A stretch of 64,000 nt of DNA from Variovorax beijingensis (GTDB lineage Bacteria; Pseudomonadota; Gammaproteobacteria; Burkholderiales; Burkholderiaceae_C). Numbering within the stretch: position 1 is the first letter of the stretch; each line of letters opens with the position of its first letter. Positions 44,001 through 59,000 of this stretch are shown piece by piece. The position numbers and the translations under genes were made by a program. Location: NCBI RefSeq assembly GCF_007828835.1, contig NZ_VIVL01000005.1:248001-312000 (forward strand), written 5' to 3'. The notes beneath the pieces are model-generated. The model saw nothing but the letters and a program-made list of their open reading frames with translations, did not search any database and had not been told where the DNA came from.

Positions 44001-47000
44001 GGGGGATGCCATGCATGCGGCGGCAACTTCCAGCCCGCAAAGCCTCACGATCAGTCCAAACCCCACCAAGACGGTGCTTGTTGTATCGGGTAGCGATTCG
44101 GCATTGAATCTGAGCGCATCCGTGGGCACGGCATCCCTTTTTCCGTTCTCGCCAAGCGGCACGGTGACCTTCTACAACGGCGCCACGGTGGTGGGCACCG
44201 CGGCGTTAGTCAATGGTGTTGCATCGATTCAGATCGCAGGTCCGGCGAGTGCCGCGGCCTTCAAGGCGGTGTACAGCGGCGACGCGATCAATGCCACCAG
44301 CAATACATTGGGCCAAGCCGGCGCAGTGGTGCCTTCTCCTTCGCAGACGACGCTGACTGTCTCGGCAACAAGCGTGACCCAGGGCCAACCTGTGACGCTG
44401 ACGGCACAGGTGGCCGGGGCTTCTCCCAGTGGTCTGGTGACCTTCTTCGCGGGCGCGACATTCCTGGGCAGGGCTTCGGTGGTCAATGGTGTAGCGACGC
44501 TTGTGACCAACTACCTGCCGCTGGGCGCCAGCGTGCTGCAGGCGAGCTATGGCGGTGACGCCAACAATCAGGGCAGCGTCATGGCTGCGGGGCCTTCGGT
44601 CCAGGTGGCTGCGGGGACCACGACAGTGCCTGGGCCGACGGTGGTGGCCGATTCGGTAACGCTGTATCAAGGCTTTAGAAGACCGATCATCGGTATACCA
44701 GTTCAAATCGGGGCAACCGCATCCACTGGTAGCGGGGGCACTTTTAGCATCTTCGAAGGACAAACGCTGGTGGGTGTCGGGAGTGATTACTACTTCACGA
44801 TTCCACCGTTGTCTCTGGGGACGCACAATCTCACGGCGGTGTACTCGGGCGATGCAAGCAGTCCTGCCGGAGTGAGCCAGACGCTGCAGATCGTCATCGA
44901 GAAGGCTCCGCCCGCTATTGAGGTCACTTCGTCAAGGTCCCAGGCTACGGCTGGCTCGCCGCTGACCTTAACGGCCAAGATCGCGGTCTCGCCGATGGAT
45001 GTCTATTACGACGGAGCGTTCAACGGTCCTCCCGTCACCGGCCCGGTCACGTTCTATAGCAACGGCACGGCGATCGGGACTGCCGATGTGATCAATGGCG
45101 TAGCCACACTGACGCTAAGCAGCCTGCCGTTGGGCACGGCCAGCATCACGGCCAGCTACGCGGGCGATGCGAACTTCAAAACCGCCACCACCGAGCGGAG
45201 TCTGTATCAGCAGGTCGTGGCCTCGACACAAGCAGTCTCCACCACCACAACGCTGACGATTTCCCAGGCGACCGGGAGCTATGGCTCGCCCCTGATTTTG
45301 ACCGCGGCAGTCACTGCAGGCGCGGGATCGTTCATTGCACCCGCTGGCACTGTCAGTTTCTACAACGGCTTGGAGTTGCTGGGGACCGTTGTATTGGTCA
45401 ACGGCCAAGCCAGTCTCAGCGTCGACCATCTTCCTGTAGGCAGACCCGCGCTACGCGCCGTATATAGCGGCGGTGCGGACAACACCACAAGTGCGGCCGA
45501 TCTTCTTGGCATTTCTGTTGTCAAGGCTTCGTCGGAGACGACGCTGACGGTCTCAGCAACTAGCGTGACCCAGGGCCAACCTGTGACGCTGACGGCACAG
45601 GTGGCCGGGGCTTCTCCCAGTGGTCTGGTGACCTTCTTCGCGGGCGCGACATTCCTGGGCAGGGCTTCGGTGGTCAATGGTGTAGCGACGCTTGTGACCA
45701 ACTACCTGCCGCTGGGCGCCAGCGTGCTGCAGGCGAGCTATGGCGGTGACGCCAACAATCAGGGCAGCGTCATGGCTGCGGGGCCTTCGGTCCAGGTGGC
45801 TGCGGGGTCCACGACAGTGCCTGGGCCGACGGTGGTGGCCGATTCGGTGACTTTGTCCCAAGGCTTCACGCCGAGGCCAGTCCTCGGCGTACCGGTTGGT
45901 TTGTATGTCAGTTTGTATCCCAGCTCCGGCAGCAGCGGAGGCACCTTCAGCATCTTCGAGGGGCAAACGCTGCTTGGTGTCGGCAGCGGCAGCTCTTTCC
46001 AGATTCCGCCGCTGTCTTTGGGGACGCACAATCTCACGGCGGTGTACTCGGGCGATGCAAGCAGTCCTGCCGGAGTGAGCCAGACGCTGCAGATCGTCAT
46101 CGAGAAGGCTCCGCCCGCTATTGAGGTCACTTCGTCAAGGTCCCAGGCTACGGCTGGCTCGCCGCTGACCTTAACGGCCAAGATCGCGGTCTCGCCGATG
46201 GATGTCTATTACGACGGAGCGTTCAACGGTCCTCCCGTCACCGGCCCGGTCACGTTCTATAGCAACGGCACGGCAATCGGGACTGCCGATGTGATCAACG
46301 GCGTAGCCACGCTGACGCTAAGCAGCCTGCCGTTGGGCACGGCCAGCATCACGGCCAGCTACGCGGGCGATGCCAGCTACCAGGCCGTCAGCGTCGCCTC
46401 TTACCGAGCGCTGTCCCAGCAGATCGTGGCTGCTCCCGTGGAGAGTTTCGTTGGCTTGACGACCAGCCCCGCCGCACCTGTCTATGGCGCTCCCCTCATC
46501 CTCACTGCAACCCCTTCCGGCCAAGGCAACCCCGAAGGCGGCACGGTCAGCTTCTACGACGGCGCCACGCTGCTGGGTACGGTCGCCCTGGTCAACGGCA
46601 AGGCCACCCTGAGCATGAGCAACCTCGAGGTGGGATCGCACTTCATCCAGGCCGTCTATTCCGGCGATGCCAACAACGCCACCTCGCAAACCACGGCCAA
46701 TGTCACGATAGCCAGGGCCCCCGCCACCTTGACCAACCTCACGGCCGCCTCGGTCGCCAAGGACGGCACCCTGTCCGTGCAGGTCAACGGCGTTGCCCCA
46801 GGCGGCCTGGTCAGCTTCTACGATGGCATCCGCCTGCTCGGTACCGCCCGGGTCGCCAATGGCGTGGCCACTCTGTCCGGCGTGTTCTTGCCACCGGGTA
46901 CGCATACCTTCACGGCCGCCTATGCCGGCGATGTGCACAATCTCGACGGCGAGGTGAGCTTCACCCAGGTCGTCCAGGGCACGCCCGTCACCACCATCTA

Positions 47001-50000
47001 TGCGGCGCTGGACATCCAGCAAGACCGCACAGTCACCGAGCTGTACAACCGCGACGGGCGCTTGCAGGGCACCCTGGACGCCGAGGGCTACCTCACCGAA
47101 TACAAGTACGACGCCGCCGGTGAACTGGTGCAGACCATCCGCTACGCCAACCGCGCAGCCGACTTCGCCAGCGTGTCCGCGCGCATCGCCGCCATCGCGA
47201 TCGCGCGCGCCAGCTACAACCTGAGCGGCCTGCGCCCCAACACCAGCAGCAGCGCCGACATCAACGCATACAACTTCTACGATGCCCAAGGCCGACTGGT
47301 CGGGCAGGTCGACGGCGAAGGCTACCTCACCGAAACCATCTACGACTTGCGCGGCAACGTCACTGGGACCAAGCGCTATGCCAACCCGGCGGGCGCCGTC
47401 AACGCCGCGTCCACGCTGGACAGCATCCGCCCGTCCGCAGATGCCGCCCAGGACCAGACTGTTACCCAGACCTGGAGCGCCGCCAACCAGCTGCTCACCC
47501 GTACCAATCCCGAAGGCACCGTCACCCGGTTCGCCTACGACAGCATCGGCCAGCTCGTGCAGACCACCACTGCCGTGGGCACGGCGGACGAGCGCACCAG
47601 CCGCGCGCTCTACGACCTCCAGGGCCGCCTCATCGGCCAGCTGGACGGCCGCGGCAGCGACGTCGTCGCACTGACCGATCCGTTTGCTCTGTGGGCCGCC
47701 AACGGCCTCACCCATGCCTACGACGCCGCCGGCCGGCGCACCAGCACCACCGACGCCAACGGCCATCGCACGCTCTTCTTCTACGACCCCATCGGGCGCC
47801 TGCGCTACACCGTCAACGCCGTGGGCGAAGTCACCGAGAGCCGCTACAGCGCCCAGGGCCAATTGGCCGAAGAGGTCGTCTACGGCACCCGCGTCGATGT
47901 CGCCACCCTCGGAGCCACCACGCCCGGTGGCTTGAACACCGCCACCCTGGCCAGCCAGCTCGCCGCCGTGGCCGATGCCACCAAGGACACCCACGTCCTG
48001 CACAGCTACAACGCCACCGGCACCCGGGCCAGGACCACCGACGCCCTCGGCAGTACCACCAGCTATTCCTACAACGCCTTCCGCGAGGCCACCGCCAGCA
48101 GCTACGCGCTCAAGAGCGGCTACGTCGTCACCGACACCGTCAGCTACGACCGCCGCGGCCTGCAGACCCGGAGCGTGGGCGATGCGGCCACCCTCGCCAT
48201 CACCCGGCGCCAGACCTACGACGCCTTCGGCCGCGTCATCGAAAGCTTCGACGGCAACAACAACCGCAGCCAGGTGGCCTACGACCGTCTCGGCCGCGTT
48301 GTCACCACCATCGACGCGCTCAACGGCTCCCATACCACCAGCTACGACGCCTTCGACCGCGTGCTCACCCAGCGCGACGCGTTGTTCAACACCACCAGCT
48401 ACAGCTATAACACCGCCAACCGCAGCACCACCGTCACCACGCCCGAAGGCGTGACCATGACCACCGTGCGCACCCGCCAGGGCCAGACCCAGAGCGTGAC
48501 GGATGGGCGCGGCAACACCACCAGCTACAGCTACGACAAGAGCGGCAACCTGCTGCAGACCAGCGTGCCGCTGGGTGCAGCCACGGTGACCACCGGCAGC
48601 GCCTACGACAAGACGGGCCTGGTCCTCACCAGCACCGATGCCAACGGCGTCGTCACCAGCTACGCCTACGACGCCGCCAACCGCCTGCTCACCCGCGCGG
48701 TCGACCCCACGGGCCTGAACCTCGTCACGGCCTACGGCTACGACGCCAAGGGCCAGACGGTCAGCGTCACCGATCCGCGCGGGGTGGTTACCGCCACTGA
48801 GTACGACCTCAACGGCCAGCTCGTGCGCCAGGTCGTGGACCCCACGGGCCTGAACCTCGTCACCACCTACGCCTACGACACCACCGGCCAGGTGCTGCGC
48901 GTGACCACGCCCAACGGCAGCGTCACCCAATACACCTACGACGGCGCCGGCCGCCGCGTGAAGGAGCAGGTCGACCCCGAAGGCCTGAACCTCACGCGCA
49001 GCTACGAATACGACGCGGCCGACAACCTCACGCGCTCCATCGACGCCAACGGCAATGCCACGCGCTACGCCTACGACGCCAACAACCGCCGGGTCTTCAC
49101 GCTCGACGCACTGGGCAATCTCTCCAGGCAGGAATACGACGCCGAAGGCCGGGTGATCCGCCTGACTTCGTATGCGGCGCCCATCGACACCACTGGCCTG
49201 GGCAACGCCCCCACCGTCGCCCAGATCCAGGCGAAGGTGGTGGTCACCGCCGGCTCCGACGTCACCGAGAGCCGCCGCTACGATCGCGACGGGCGTCTCG
49301 CCTTCAGCGTCGACGGCACCGGCGCCGTGGTCCAGTACATCTACGACGGCGCCAACAACGTCATCGAGACGCGGGCCTACGCCAACCGCATCAGCCTCGC
49401 GGGCTGGAACCTGGCCAGCAACCCGCCGGTGGTCGCCGATGCCGCGCGCGACGAACGCGTGCGCACCGTCTACGACAGCCTGAACCGCGCCAACTGGCGC
49501 GTCGACGGCGCCGGCGGCGTGACGCAGTACACCCGCGATGCCAATGGCAACGTCATCGAGGCCCTCGCCTACGCCAACGCCATGGGCAGCGCCGCCTTCA
49601 ACGCCTGGGACGGCGCCGGCGCACCTGTCGTCACCGCCGACCCCGCGCGGGACACGCGCGTGCGCACCGTCTACGACAACGCCAACCGCGCGAGCTGGAG
49701 CGTCGACGCGCTGGGCAATGTCAGCCGCACCACCTACGATGCCAACGGCAACATCCTCGAAACCCGTGCCTACGCCACCCTGCTGGATGCTGCCGCGCTG
49801 GCCGCCTGGGATGGCCGCAGCGCGCCCGCGCCGGTCGCCGACGACGCGCACGATGCGCGCGTGCGCAACGTCTACGACGCCGCCAATCGCCAGAGCTGGC
49901 GTGCCGATGGTACCGGGGCGGTGCAGCACACCGAATACGACGGCAACGGCAATGTCACCAGCCGGCGCCAGTACGTCAACACCATCGCCTACGCGAGCGC

Positions 50001-53000
50001 GCCGGACAGCGTGGTCGCCAGCGACGAAGACCGCGCCACCGACTACCTCTATGACGGTGCCAACCGGCTGCGGTACGAGCTGCGCTACACCAACACGTCG
50101 GACTTGGCTTCCGGCGTGGGCGAGATGCGCCAGGTCACCTCCTACGACTACGACGGCGTGGGACGCCTGGTGCGCCAGACCGCGCATGCGTGGCCGCTGT
50201 TCAGCTACGTGCCCAACGACATCGACGCCGTCTTCGGCAATCTCACGGTTGCGCCGGACATCGATCAGTCGCAGTACATGGCCTATGACGCCGCGGGCCG
50301 GTTGACTTGGCGCGTCGACGGCGTGGGCGCCGTGACACGCAATACCTATGACGGCACCGGCCGCATTGTGCGCACTGTCCAATATGCAAGGCCCATCGAT
50401 GTTCTGGGCTTCAGCGGTGCCGCGAACGGCTACGACCTGCCGCATCTGAGCGAAAGCGCATTGCTCACGGCTGTTCAGCTCGACGCCGGCGCTGACCGCG
50501 TCTCCGTGTTCGCCCACGACGGCGCAGGCCGCCGCACCTTCACAGTCGATGCCCTGGGTGGCGTCACAAGAACGATCTACGACGCCTTCGGCAACGTCAC
50601 CCAGCAGATCGGTTACGCCAACCCCATCGCTGCGCCCACCACAGCCACGACCTACACCGATACGGCCTTGCAGGGGGTCGTTTCGCTCAATGCGGGTGCC
50701 GACCGCATCCAGCGCTTCGCCTACGACCAGTCCAACCGCCAGGTCTTCGCTGTCAACGCCCAGGGTGCCGTCACCGAATCCATCTACGACGGCCTTGGGC
50801 AGGTCGTTCAGAGCCGCGGCTTTGCCCAAGCCATCAATGTGGCCGGGCTGAGCACCACCGCCAGCGTGAGCGATATTCGCGCCCGCACGGCAGTCGACAC
50901 CGCCAACGACCGTGTGTCCTCCCACGTCTTCAATGCCGGCGGACAAGAAATCTACAGCGTCGATCCCCTGGGCTTCGTCAGCAAGACCGACTACGACGGC
51001 CTCGGGCAGGTGCGTGGCACCTTGCAATATGCGCTGTCCATCCCCGCCGGCACCGCCAGCACCGCCGCCGCAATCGCCGCGGCTGTCGTCACCAGCGCCG
51101 AAGACCGCAGCAAGAGCTTTCAGTACGATGCCGTCGGCCGCGTGCTCTCCAGCGTCGACCCGATGGGCTTCACCGAGTCGTGGACCTACGACGCGCTGGA
51201 CAACAAGACCGGCTACACCAATGCCAAGGGTTCGGTGTGGCAGTACGAGTACGACCGCAGCGGCCGCATGCTGCTGGAGATCTCCCCGCAGGTCGAGCTC
51301 ACTGCCGTCACGGCTGGCGGCGATGGCCGGCTGCAGGTCGATGCCGGCTCGAGCGGGGTCGGCAATGTCATCACCGTGCTGGTCTACGACAGCTTCGGCA
51401 ACCTGCGCAGCCGCACGGAAGGGGCGGGACGGCCCGAGCAGCGCACCACCAGCTACGAGTACGACCGGGTCGGCCGACAGGTCAAGGTCATCTATCCGCC
51501 CGTGGGCGTGTACAACCCCTCGGGCGACGCCTTCGTTGTCGACGGCCTGGACAGCCGCCACGACACCATCCAGACCCTCTACACCGAGACCACCTACGAC
51601 GCGCTGGGCAACGCGGTGGCCAACCGCGACATCGGCGGCAACTACAGCTACAAGACCTACGATCTCGTCGGCCGTGTGGCCCATGAGGTCGATGCGCTGG
51701 GCTTCGTGACGGGTTACACCCGCAACACGTTCGGCGATGCGACCGTGCTCACCCGCTACGCCGTCGCTACGGGCCTGGCGGCGGGGCATCCGGAGAGCCT
51801 GGGCCGCGCACAGGTCCAGGCCACGGTCGATGCGCTGGTTCACGATGCCGACCGCACCTTGTCGACCACCTACGACCGCCTGGGCCGGGGCATCGAGGTG
51901 CGCGAGGCCGCGGTCTATGTTCACGAGGGCGGCAGCAACACCGCACAAGATACCTTCGCGGGCAAGACCACCCGCAACACCTACAACACCTTCGGCGAAC
52001 TCACGCAGGTGGCGCAGCTCAAGAGCGCGGGCACCTGGACCCTGAGCACCAACTTCTACGACCGCCGCGGCCAGCAGGTGGCCAACGTCGATGCGATGGG
52101 CTATCTCACAACCCAGGCGTTCGATGCCGCAGGCAACACCACCATGCGCATCGAATATGCGAAGGCGGTGAGCTGGGCCGGTACGAGCAGCCTTGCGGGC
52201 TGGACCGGTACCGTCAACGCAGGCGGCACGCCGCCGGCGCACTCGGCGGACGCCAACAACGACCGCCGCGTGGACAGCGCCTACGACCGCAACAACCGCA
52301 AGACCAGCGAGACGCGCAAGAACGTCGAGTACAGCATCGCGTCCAACGGCACCAGCACGCGCGGCGACCTCACCACCAGCTACGGCTACGACGCGGTGGG
52401 CAACCTCACGCGCACCACGGACGCCGCGGGCGCCTCCACCTACAGCTACTACGACGCGCTGGGCCGCGTCACCGCCGTGGCGGAGCCCACGCGCACCAGC
52501 ACCGTGACCGGCGCGGCCATCACGCCGTTGACCGTGTTCCGCCGCGATGCCTACGGCAACGTGGTCATGAAGACCGAGTACGTCAATGGCGCCGATGCCA
52601 ATGGCGCGCCATTGGCACCCAGTCCGCTGCCGCCCTACGCACTGGCGCCCAATCCGGAGGTCGCCTTCATCGAGGGGAATCCCCTTTGGGCCAAGGAGGG
52701 TGTGGTGGGCTACATCGCAAGCGCTCCTTTCGAGGGCGGAACGGCGCTGTACAGGATCAACAACACCTACTTCGGCAAGCACCTCTACACCACCAACCTG
52801 TCGGAGTACCAGTCCTGGCTGGCGATGCCGAACAACGTCGGCGAAGGCATCCAGGGTTATGTCGCCACGGCCGAGCAGCCGGGCAGCGTCAGGCTGTACC
52901 GCCTGACCTCCGCGCAGCCGGGCTTCGTCGATGTCGTCTACACCACCAGCCTGGCGGAAGTCCAGGCGCTCACCAGCAACCCCCAATACCCGTACGTCGT

Positions 53001-56000
53001 GGACGAAGGGCAACCCGTCTATCTTGGGGGCAGTGCAACAGGGCCCTTCGATGCGCAGCTGACGCGGTACGTGGGGCCATCGCTGTCGTTCATGACCGGC
53101 TTCGACCACCTGTACCTGCCCGACAGGAAGCCCGTGGATGCCTGGAGCGACGCCGACACGCTCGCCCGCACGGACCGCACCAGCTATGCCCAGTACGACG
53201 CAATGGGCCACACGGTGCAAAGCACCGACGCCATGGGCGTCAACCACTACAGCTCCTACAACAGCCAGGGCCTGATCGCCAAAGAGTGGCAGGGCGTGAC
53301 CGACAACGCAGGCACCGTGCGCACGCTGTACCGGGCGTATGAATACGATGCCTTGGGACACCAGACGCACATCTACGATCCCGCCACGTCGACCGACAGC
53401 ACGGACTACACCCAGGGTGCGGCCGCCACCAACGGCATCTACACCACCCGGCCCCGTGCCGTCGTGACGCCCGGCGCGTACGGCAGCGGCGAAGGCGAGG
53501 GCGGCAACCCGGTGCCGTCGCCCGACGGCAATGCGCCGCCGATAGCCTCCTACGGCAGCGTCGCGCTGTCGCACCTGGCGAACCTGGTCAACGCTGCTGG
53601 CGGTGCGGTTCAGGTTCAGTTCGACTTCATCACGCCCAGCTACGACGTCGCCGGCACGGAAAACACCGAACCATCCACGGTGCCCGGCCACGCCGCCAGC
53701 TACTCCCGCACCTTCTTGACCCCGGGCGAGGTGCTGCGGCCCGATGGCGTAACGGTCTCCCCGGACAACGAGCCCATCGCCAGCGTCACGGCCATCCGGA
53801 TACTGCAGTGGAACGGCGCGGCCTGGGTCACCCTGTGGCAAGGCAGCCCGGCCGAAGCCACCGGGCAGGACACGCTCAATGCCGGAGCAGGAGTGTCTGG
53901 CGCGAAAGTGGACACGGCGCTGGAATACAACGCCTTCGGCGAACTGACCGCCAAGCGCGTCAACGGCCAGCTCGGCGAATACTTCGACTACGACCGTGCC
54001 GGGCGCCTGTGGCGCACCAACGCCGGCGACGGCGTGGACAAGATCGCGCTGTACGACCTGCAGGGCCGCCAGACCGCCGACATCCGAAGCGCCGGCTCGG
54101 GGCGTGGCGACATCAACCTGCGCAGCGCTGCCGATGCCCAGCAGGTCGCTCAGCTGTCGGACGTGCGACGCACCGACACCACCTATGACCTGATCGGCCA
54201 CATCCTGAGCCAGGCCTTGCCGGAGCGCCAAGAGGTGCAGGGCGGCGTCAGTGTGCGCACCGATGCGCTGGTGGGAGGCATTGCCGCTCGCGCTGTTCAC
54301 GGGGCCGAAGGCTGGAGCGGCAGCAACACCGTCAACCTCGGCTGGAATGCCTTGGGGGGGCTGGGCAGCGGCGACGTGCGCGTCGATCTGTACTACATCC
54401 CCGTCGATGCGCAGGGCAACGAGGGGCCCGAACAGGTCAGGAGCCAGATTCTCAACGCCACGCAAGGCAGCGGCGGCGCCAGCTTCAGCTGGAACCCCGC
54501 TGCCGGCGAAGGCTACGGCGGCATCGGCCGCATCTCGCGTGTCGTGGTGGCCAAGAAGGACCTCCAGGCCAACTGGCAGACGCTCATCTCGCAAAACGGG
54601 GTCGGCTATACCGGCCAGAGCCTGCAGGTGGCGAGCCCGGACGATCCGAACGCCTGGGTGCAGGTGCAATACCGGCTGGCCGGCAGCAACGGCGCGTGGA
54701 GCGAACTCAGCACGGTGAGGTTCGGCGATGCGGCCCGGGGCGACCTCTCCGGGCTCGCGTTGGGGCGCTACGAATACCAGGCCATCACCCATGCGCCGGG
54801 TCAAAGCGACCGCACCACGTCCATGGGCGTCTTCGAAATCACGCCGCGGCCTCTGGCCACCTTCGGCGTGGCCGGCGTCAACGGGTCGGCGCAGACGCTC
54901 GACTGGCAGGGCCCGGGCGCGGGAGATCTGCAGACGATCCGGGTGCGCCCGGTGGGCGGCAGCTGGAGCGCACCCTGGGGCATCAACCGTGCCGCGGGCA
55001 GCGACTGGAGCACCATTGATCTCTCGGGCCTGGGAGCGGGCCAGTATGAGTACGAGATTCTCTGGACCCACCCCGGCGAAGCCGGGCCCTATGCCCACGC
55101 CACCGGCCAGATCAACAAGGTCGACGGCACGCCGGGCACACCCGGTACGCCGCCCACGCCTGCTCAGGGCCTGCCTCACATCGACGGCCTGTACGTCGAA
55201 TCCCGGCAAGAGAAGATCGGCGATGACGAGCAGACCGGACCCATTTATCAAACGATCTTTGTGGTGCGGGTGCCCGGTCCGCCCCCCGGCTCTATCAGCA
55301 GCTTTGGTGTGCGCATCAAGGGCAGTGGCAGCGGCCTCCTGCCCCTTGAGATTCGGCAGCGCAGCGACCTTGGCTGGGAAGTCAACATCACCAACGCGCA
55401 CTTGCCTGCGGGCCTCTACGAATACTCCTACGGATTCTTCCCCGGCATTGGTGCGGCGGCCACGGCTCACGCGCTCGGTGACCTGGCGCTCGACAGCGCC
55501 GGCAGCGTTTCCATCACCGACACCACTCCGCCTTACGTTCCCGGGACACCAGGCACCCCCGGAACGCCTCCGACACCGCCGCAGTACGGCTGGGGCGCAA
55601 CGGACAGTGGCCCGTACCCGATCAGCCAGGATCCGTTGCTCGGCGGACGCGTCATCGGCCAGAGCCCCGGCCTGAACGGCCTGGACGGCTACCAGCGTCC
55701 ATTGGTCAAGCAGACCATCGACCGTTGGGGCAACGTGCTGAGCATCAACGACCCGCGTTCGACCGCATGGGTGACGAACTACAGCTACAACGCCAACAAC
55801 CAGATGGTCCGCCAGGTGCAGACCGACGCGGACGGCAACCCGGGCCTGGATGCCAACGGCAACATCGGCAATGCCAACGCGCCGGTCACCCAGGTCTACT
55901 ACGACGCCATGGGCCGGCAGGTGGCGGTTCGTGATGCCAATGGCAACGTCAACGGCCAGGAGTGGGATGCGGGCGGCAACCTCGTGCGCGAACTCCACGC

Positions 56001-59000
56001 GGATGGCAACGGCGTCGACACCGGCGTGGTCACTCACGCCTACGACGCGTTCGGGAACAAGGTACGCACCGTCGATGCCGAGCACAACGCAACGGCCTTC
56101 GTATTCGACAAGCTCGACCGGCAGGTGCGCACCACCTTCGAATCGGTGGGCATCAGCCAAAGCCAGCGGTGGGACCAGGCCGGTCGTCTGCTCTCGCAGA
56201 CCAACGGCGCGGGTGAGACCGTCCGCTACGACTACGACCTGCGCGGCAACCTGATCGCGACCACGCAGCCGCTGGGCCAGAGCACCCGGGCCGGCTACGA
56301 CGCGTTCAACCGCAAGGTCGTGGAGATGGATGGCAACGGCGCGCTGGCCACCTGGAAGTACGATTACTTCGGCCAGCTGCGACGGCACAGCGACATCGGC
56401 GGGGTCAACTATGTCTACAGCTATGACAACGCGCGCCAACTGGTCGCGCAAAGCAACGGCTGGGGCCAGAACCGCGTCTACAACTATGACGCGGCCGGGC
56501 AACAGACCCGCATCCAGGACATTGCCATCGGCCAGACCAGCAGCTACCGCTACGACCTGTCAGGCCGCCGCGTGCGCGAGATCACCGTGAAGGGCAACGT
56601 CACCTACCAGGACAACCACATCGCCTACGACGCGCTCGGGCGCATGCGCTGGGTGAGCGATGCGCGCGCGGTGCTCACCATCGAGTACGACAAGGTGGGC
56701 AACCGTACGCACATCCACACCCACGTGAACGATGCCGACGTGAGCATGCTGCCCCCGGACAGCGACCGCTACTTCCAGTACGACGCCATGAACCGCCAGA
56801 CCCTGGTGGATTCGGCCACCGCCGACGGTTCGACCCTGGGGCCGGACGGCCATCGCCTGGCCTATGACCACAACGGCCGGCGCACCAGCGACAAGCACGA
56901 AGGCATCCGCATCGTGCAGGTTGAGGGGCAGTGGACCGCGCAAGCCGGCGGCGAGACCGAGGAGGTCTACGGCTACGACGGCATGAACCGGCTGACGAGC
57001 ACCACGCGCGACGGCACGGTGGTGGACTTGCGCACCTATGACGGCGCCAGCCGCGTGCTCGCCAGCGGCGTGAGCGGCCTGGATGCGCAGTACACCGCGC
57101 TGCACACGCAATACCAGGGCGTGACCGGCAGCGACCCGCTCCAGGTGCGCCAGAGCCAGTACGACGACAACGGCCGGCTCGTCTTCCAGAGCACGCTGGC
57201 CCATGTCTCGCCCTTTGTGAGCCCCAGCGGCCAGAGCTTCAGCGGCGTGAGCTACACCTACGACGACGCGGGCAACGTGCTGGGCTATCTCACGGCCAAC
57301 GCCGACCCGGCCAACCCGACCTTCGTCAGCACCACCAACACGCTGCAGCGCGCCGAAGGCTACAGGCAGCTCACCAGCTTCAGCCAGACCCGCCCGGCCA
57401 CGGGGCCTGCGGCCGGCACCGTGACCGCCCAGGGCCTGGTGGGCTACAACTACGACGCCAACGGCTTCCTGACCCACACCGGAGACCCCGGCAACCAGAG
57501 CGTCACGCAGAACCACTTCTTCGTCAACGACGCGAACGGCACGGCGCTGTACGCCTACTACGGCGATCCGGCCAGCCCGATGCAGGGCCAGCGGCAGCTG
57601 GTGGTCAACGGCGAGGTGCTGGGGCGCTACGGCTGGGTGCCAGACCAGCTCTACGCGGGCGTCAGCTTCCCGGTGCCGGGGTTCACGCCCTACACGCAGA
57701 AGGCCAGCTTCAGCCTGGGCTACCAGCCCATCAACGGCAACTACCCGGCGGGCACGCCCGGCACCTACGCGGTGGGCGCGGGCGACACGCTGCAGAGCAT
57801 CGCCAAGGGGGCGTATGGCGATGCGAACCTGTGGTACCTGATCGCCGACGCCAACGGGCTGGGCGGCAACGCCGAGATGCGCGTGGGGCAGGTGCTGACG
57901 ATACCGGCGCATGTGTCCAACGCGAACAACAGCGCCACGTTCAAGCCCTACGACCCGAGCAAGATCATGGAGGGCACCAACCCGACCATGATGGCGACGC
58001 CGCAGAGCCAGGATGGGGGTTGCGGGGTGGTGGGGCAGATCATCATGGTGGTGGTGGCCGTGGTGGTGACGATCTGGACCGCTGGGGCGGCGGCAGGGGC
58101 GATGGGCGCCGCCACGGGCGCCGCGGGCGGAACCATGAGTGCAGGCATGGCTGCCTTGGGAGGAACCTATGGAGCGGGCATCGCTGTGGGTGCAGGCGCC
58201 ATTGGCGGAGCCGTGGGATCGATCGCCAGCCAAGGCGTGGGCATCGCCATCGGCGCGCAGGATCAGTTCAGTTGGAAGGGGGTGGCCTTGGGCGCGATCG
58301 GTGGCGGAATCTCCGGAGGGCTGGGCGCGGTGGCCAACGGAGCGGTGCCGGCGCTGCAAAGCCTGGCGGGCAATGGCATGGGCGTCACGATGGCGCGTGC
58401 GGCGATCGGCAGCGCGTTGACGCAGGGCATTGCCGTTGCCACGGGTCTGCAGGACAAGTTCAGCTGGAGGAGCGTGGCGGCGTCTGCTGTAGGAGGCGGT
58501 GTGAGCGCTGCGGTGAGCGGCGCGATCGGCAGCAGCTTCGGCACAGACACGTTCGGTCAGTTCGCCAACCGGGCGGTGTCCGGCTTCGCTGGCGGGCTGA
58601 CGACAGCGGCGTTGCGCGGGGGGCGCGTCAGCGCGACTCAGGTCGCTGTTGATGCCTTTGGCAATGCGTTGGGGGACTCCCTGGCGAGCGCCAACGGGCA
58701 GAGCAGTCGCAATGACGATCTGGATGCCTTCCTCGCGCTGAACGACAACTTCTCGGGGTCGAGCTACACCTTTGCGGACAGCATGGCCGGACGCCAGGCC
58801 GCCAACAACCCGATGGGGTTGCGAACATCAAGCGAGGCAGGCAGCACAGACGGGGTTCCGGGTCGAGGCATCACGCAGATCGTGGCGGAGATGGGGCAGT
58901 CCAGCACGTACACGGCGCAAGCTAAGGACAGCATCTCAAAAATCCTGGGAACCAGCAATCCGCAGGCTATTGGCGACTTCATGCGCGCCAACAACATGAC

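Noticed and set aside
44371..46373. Long direct repeats that might suggest a CRISPR or mobile array
   Set aside because: They are in-frame Ig-domain codons of one gene with unit lengths near 300 bases; no spacer-repeat structure exists.
46318..56502. An open frame of over 10 kb on the minus strand, antisense to the giant gene
   Set aside because: It mirrors the YD-repeat codons in GC-rich DNA, where antisense stops are rare. The product is Val/Gly/Asp-rich without motifs and spans both Ig and YD parts of the real gene.
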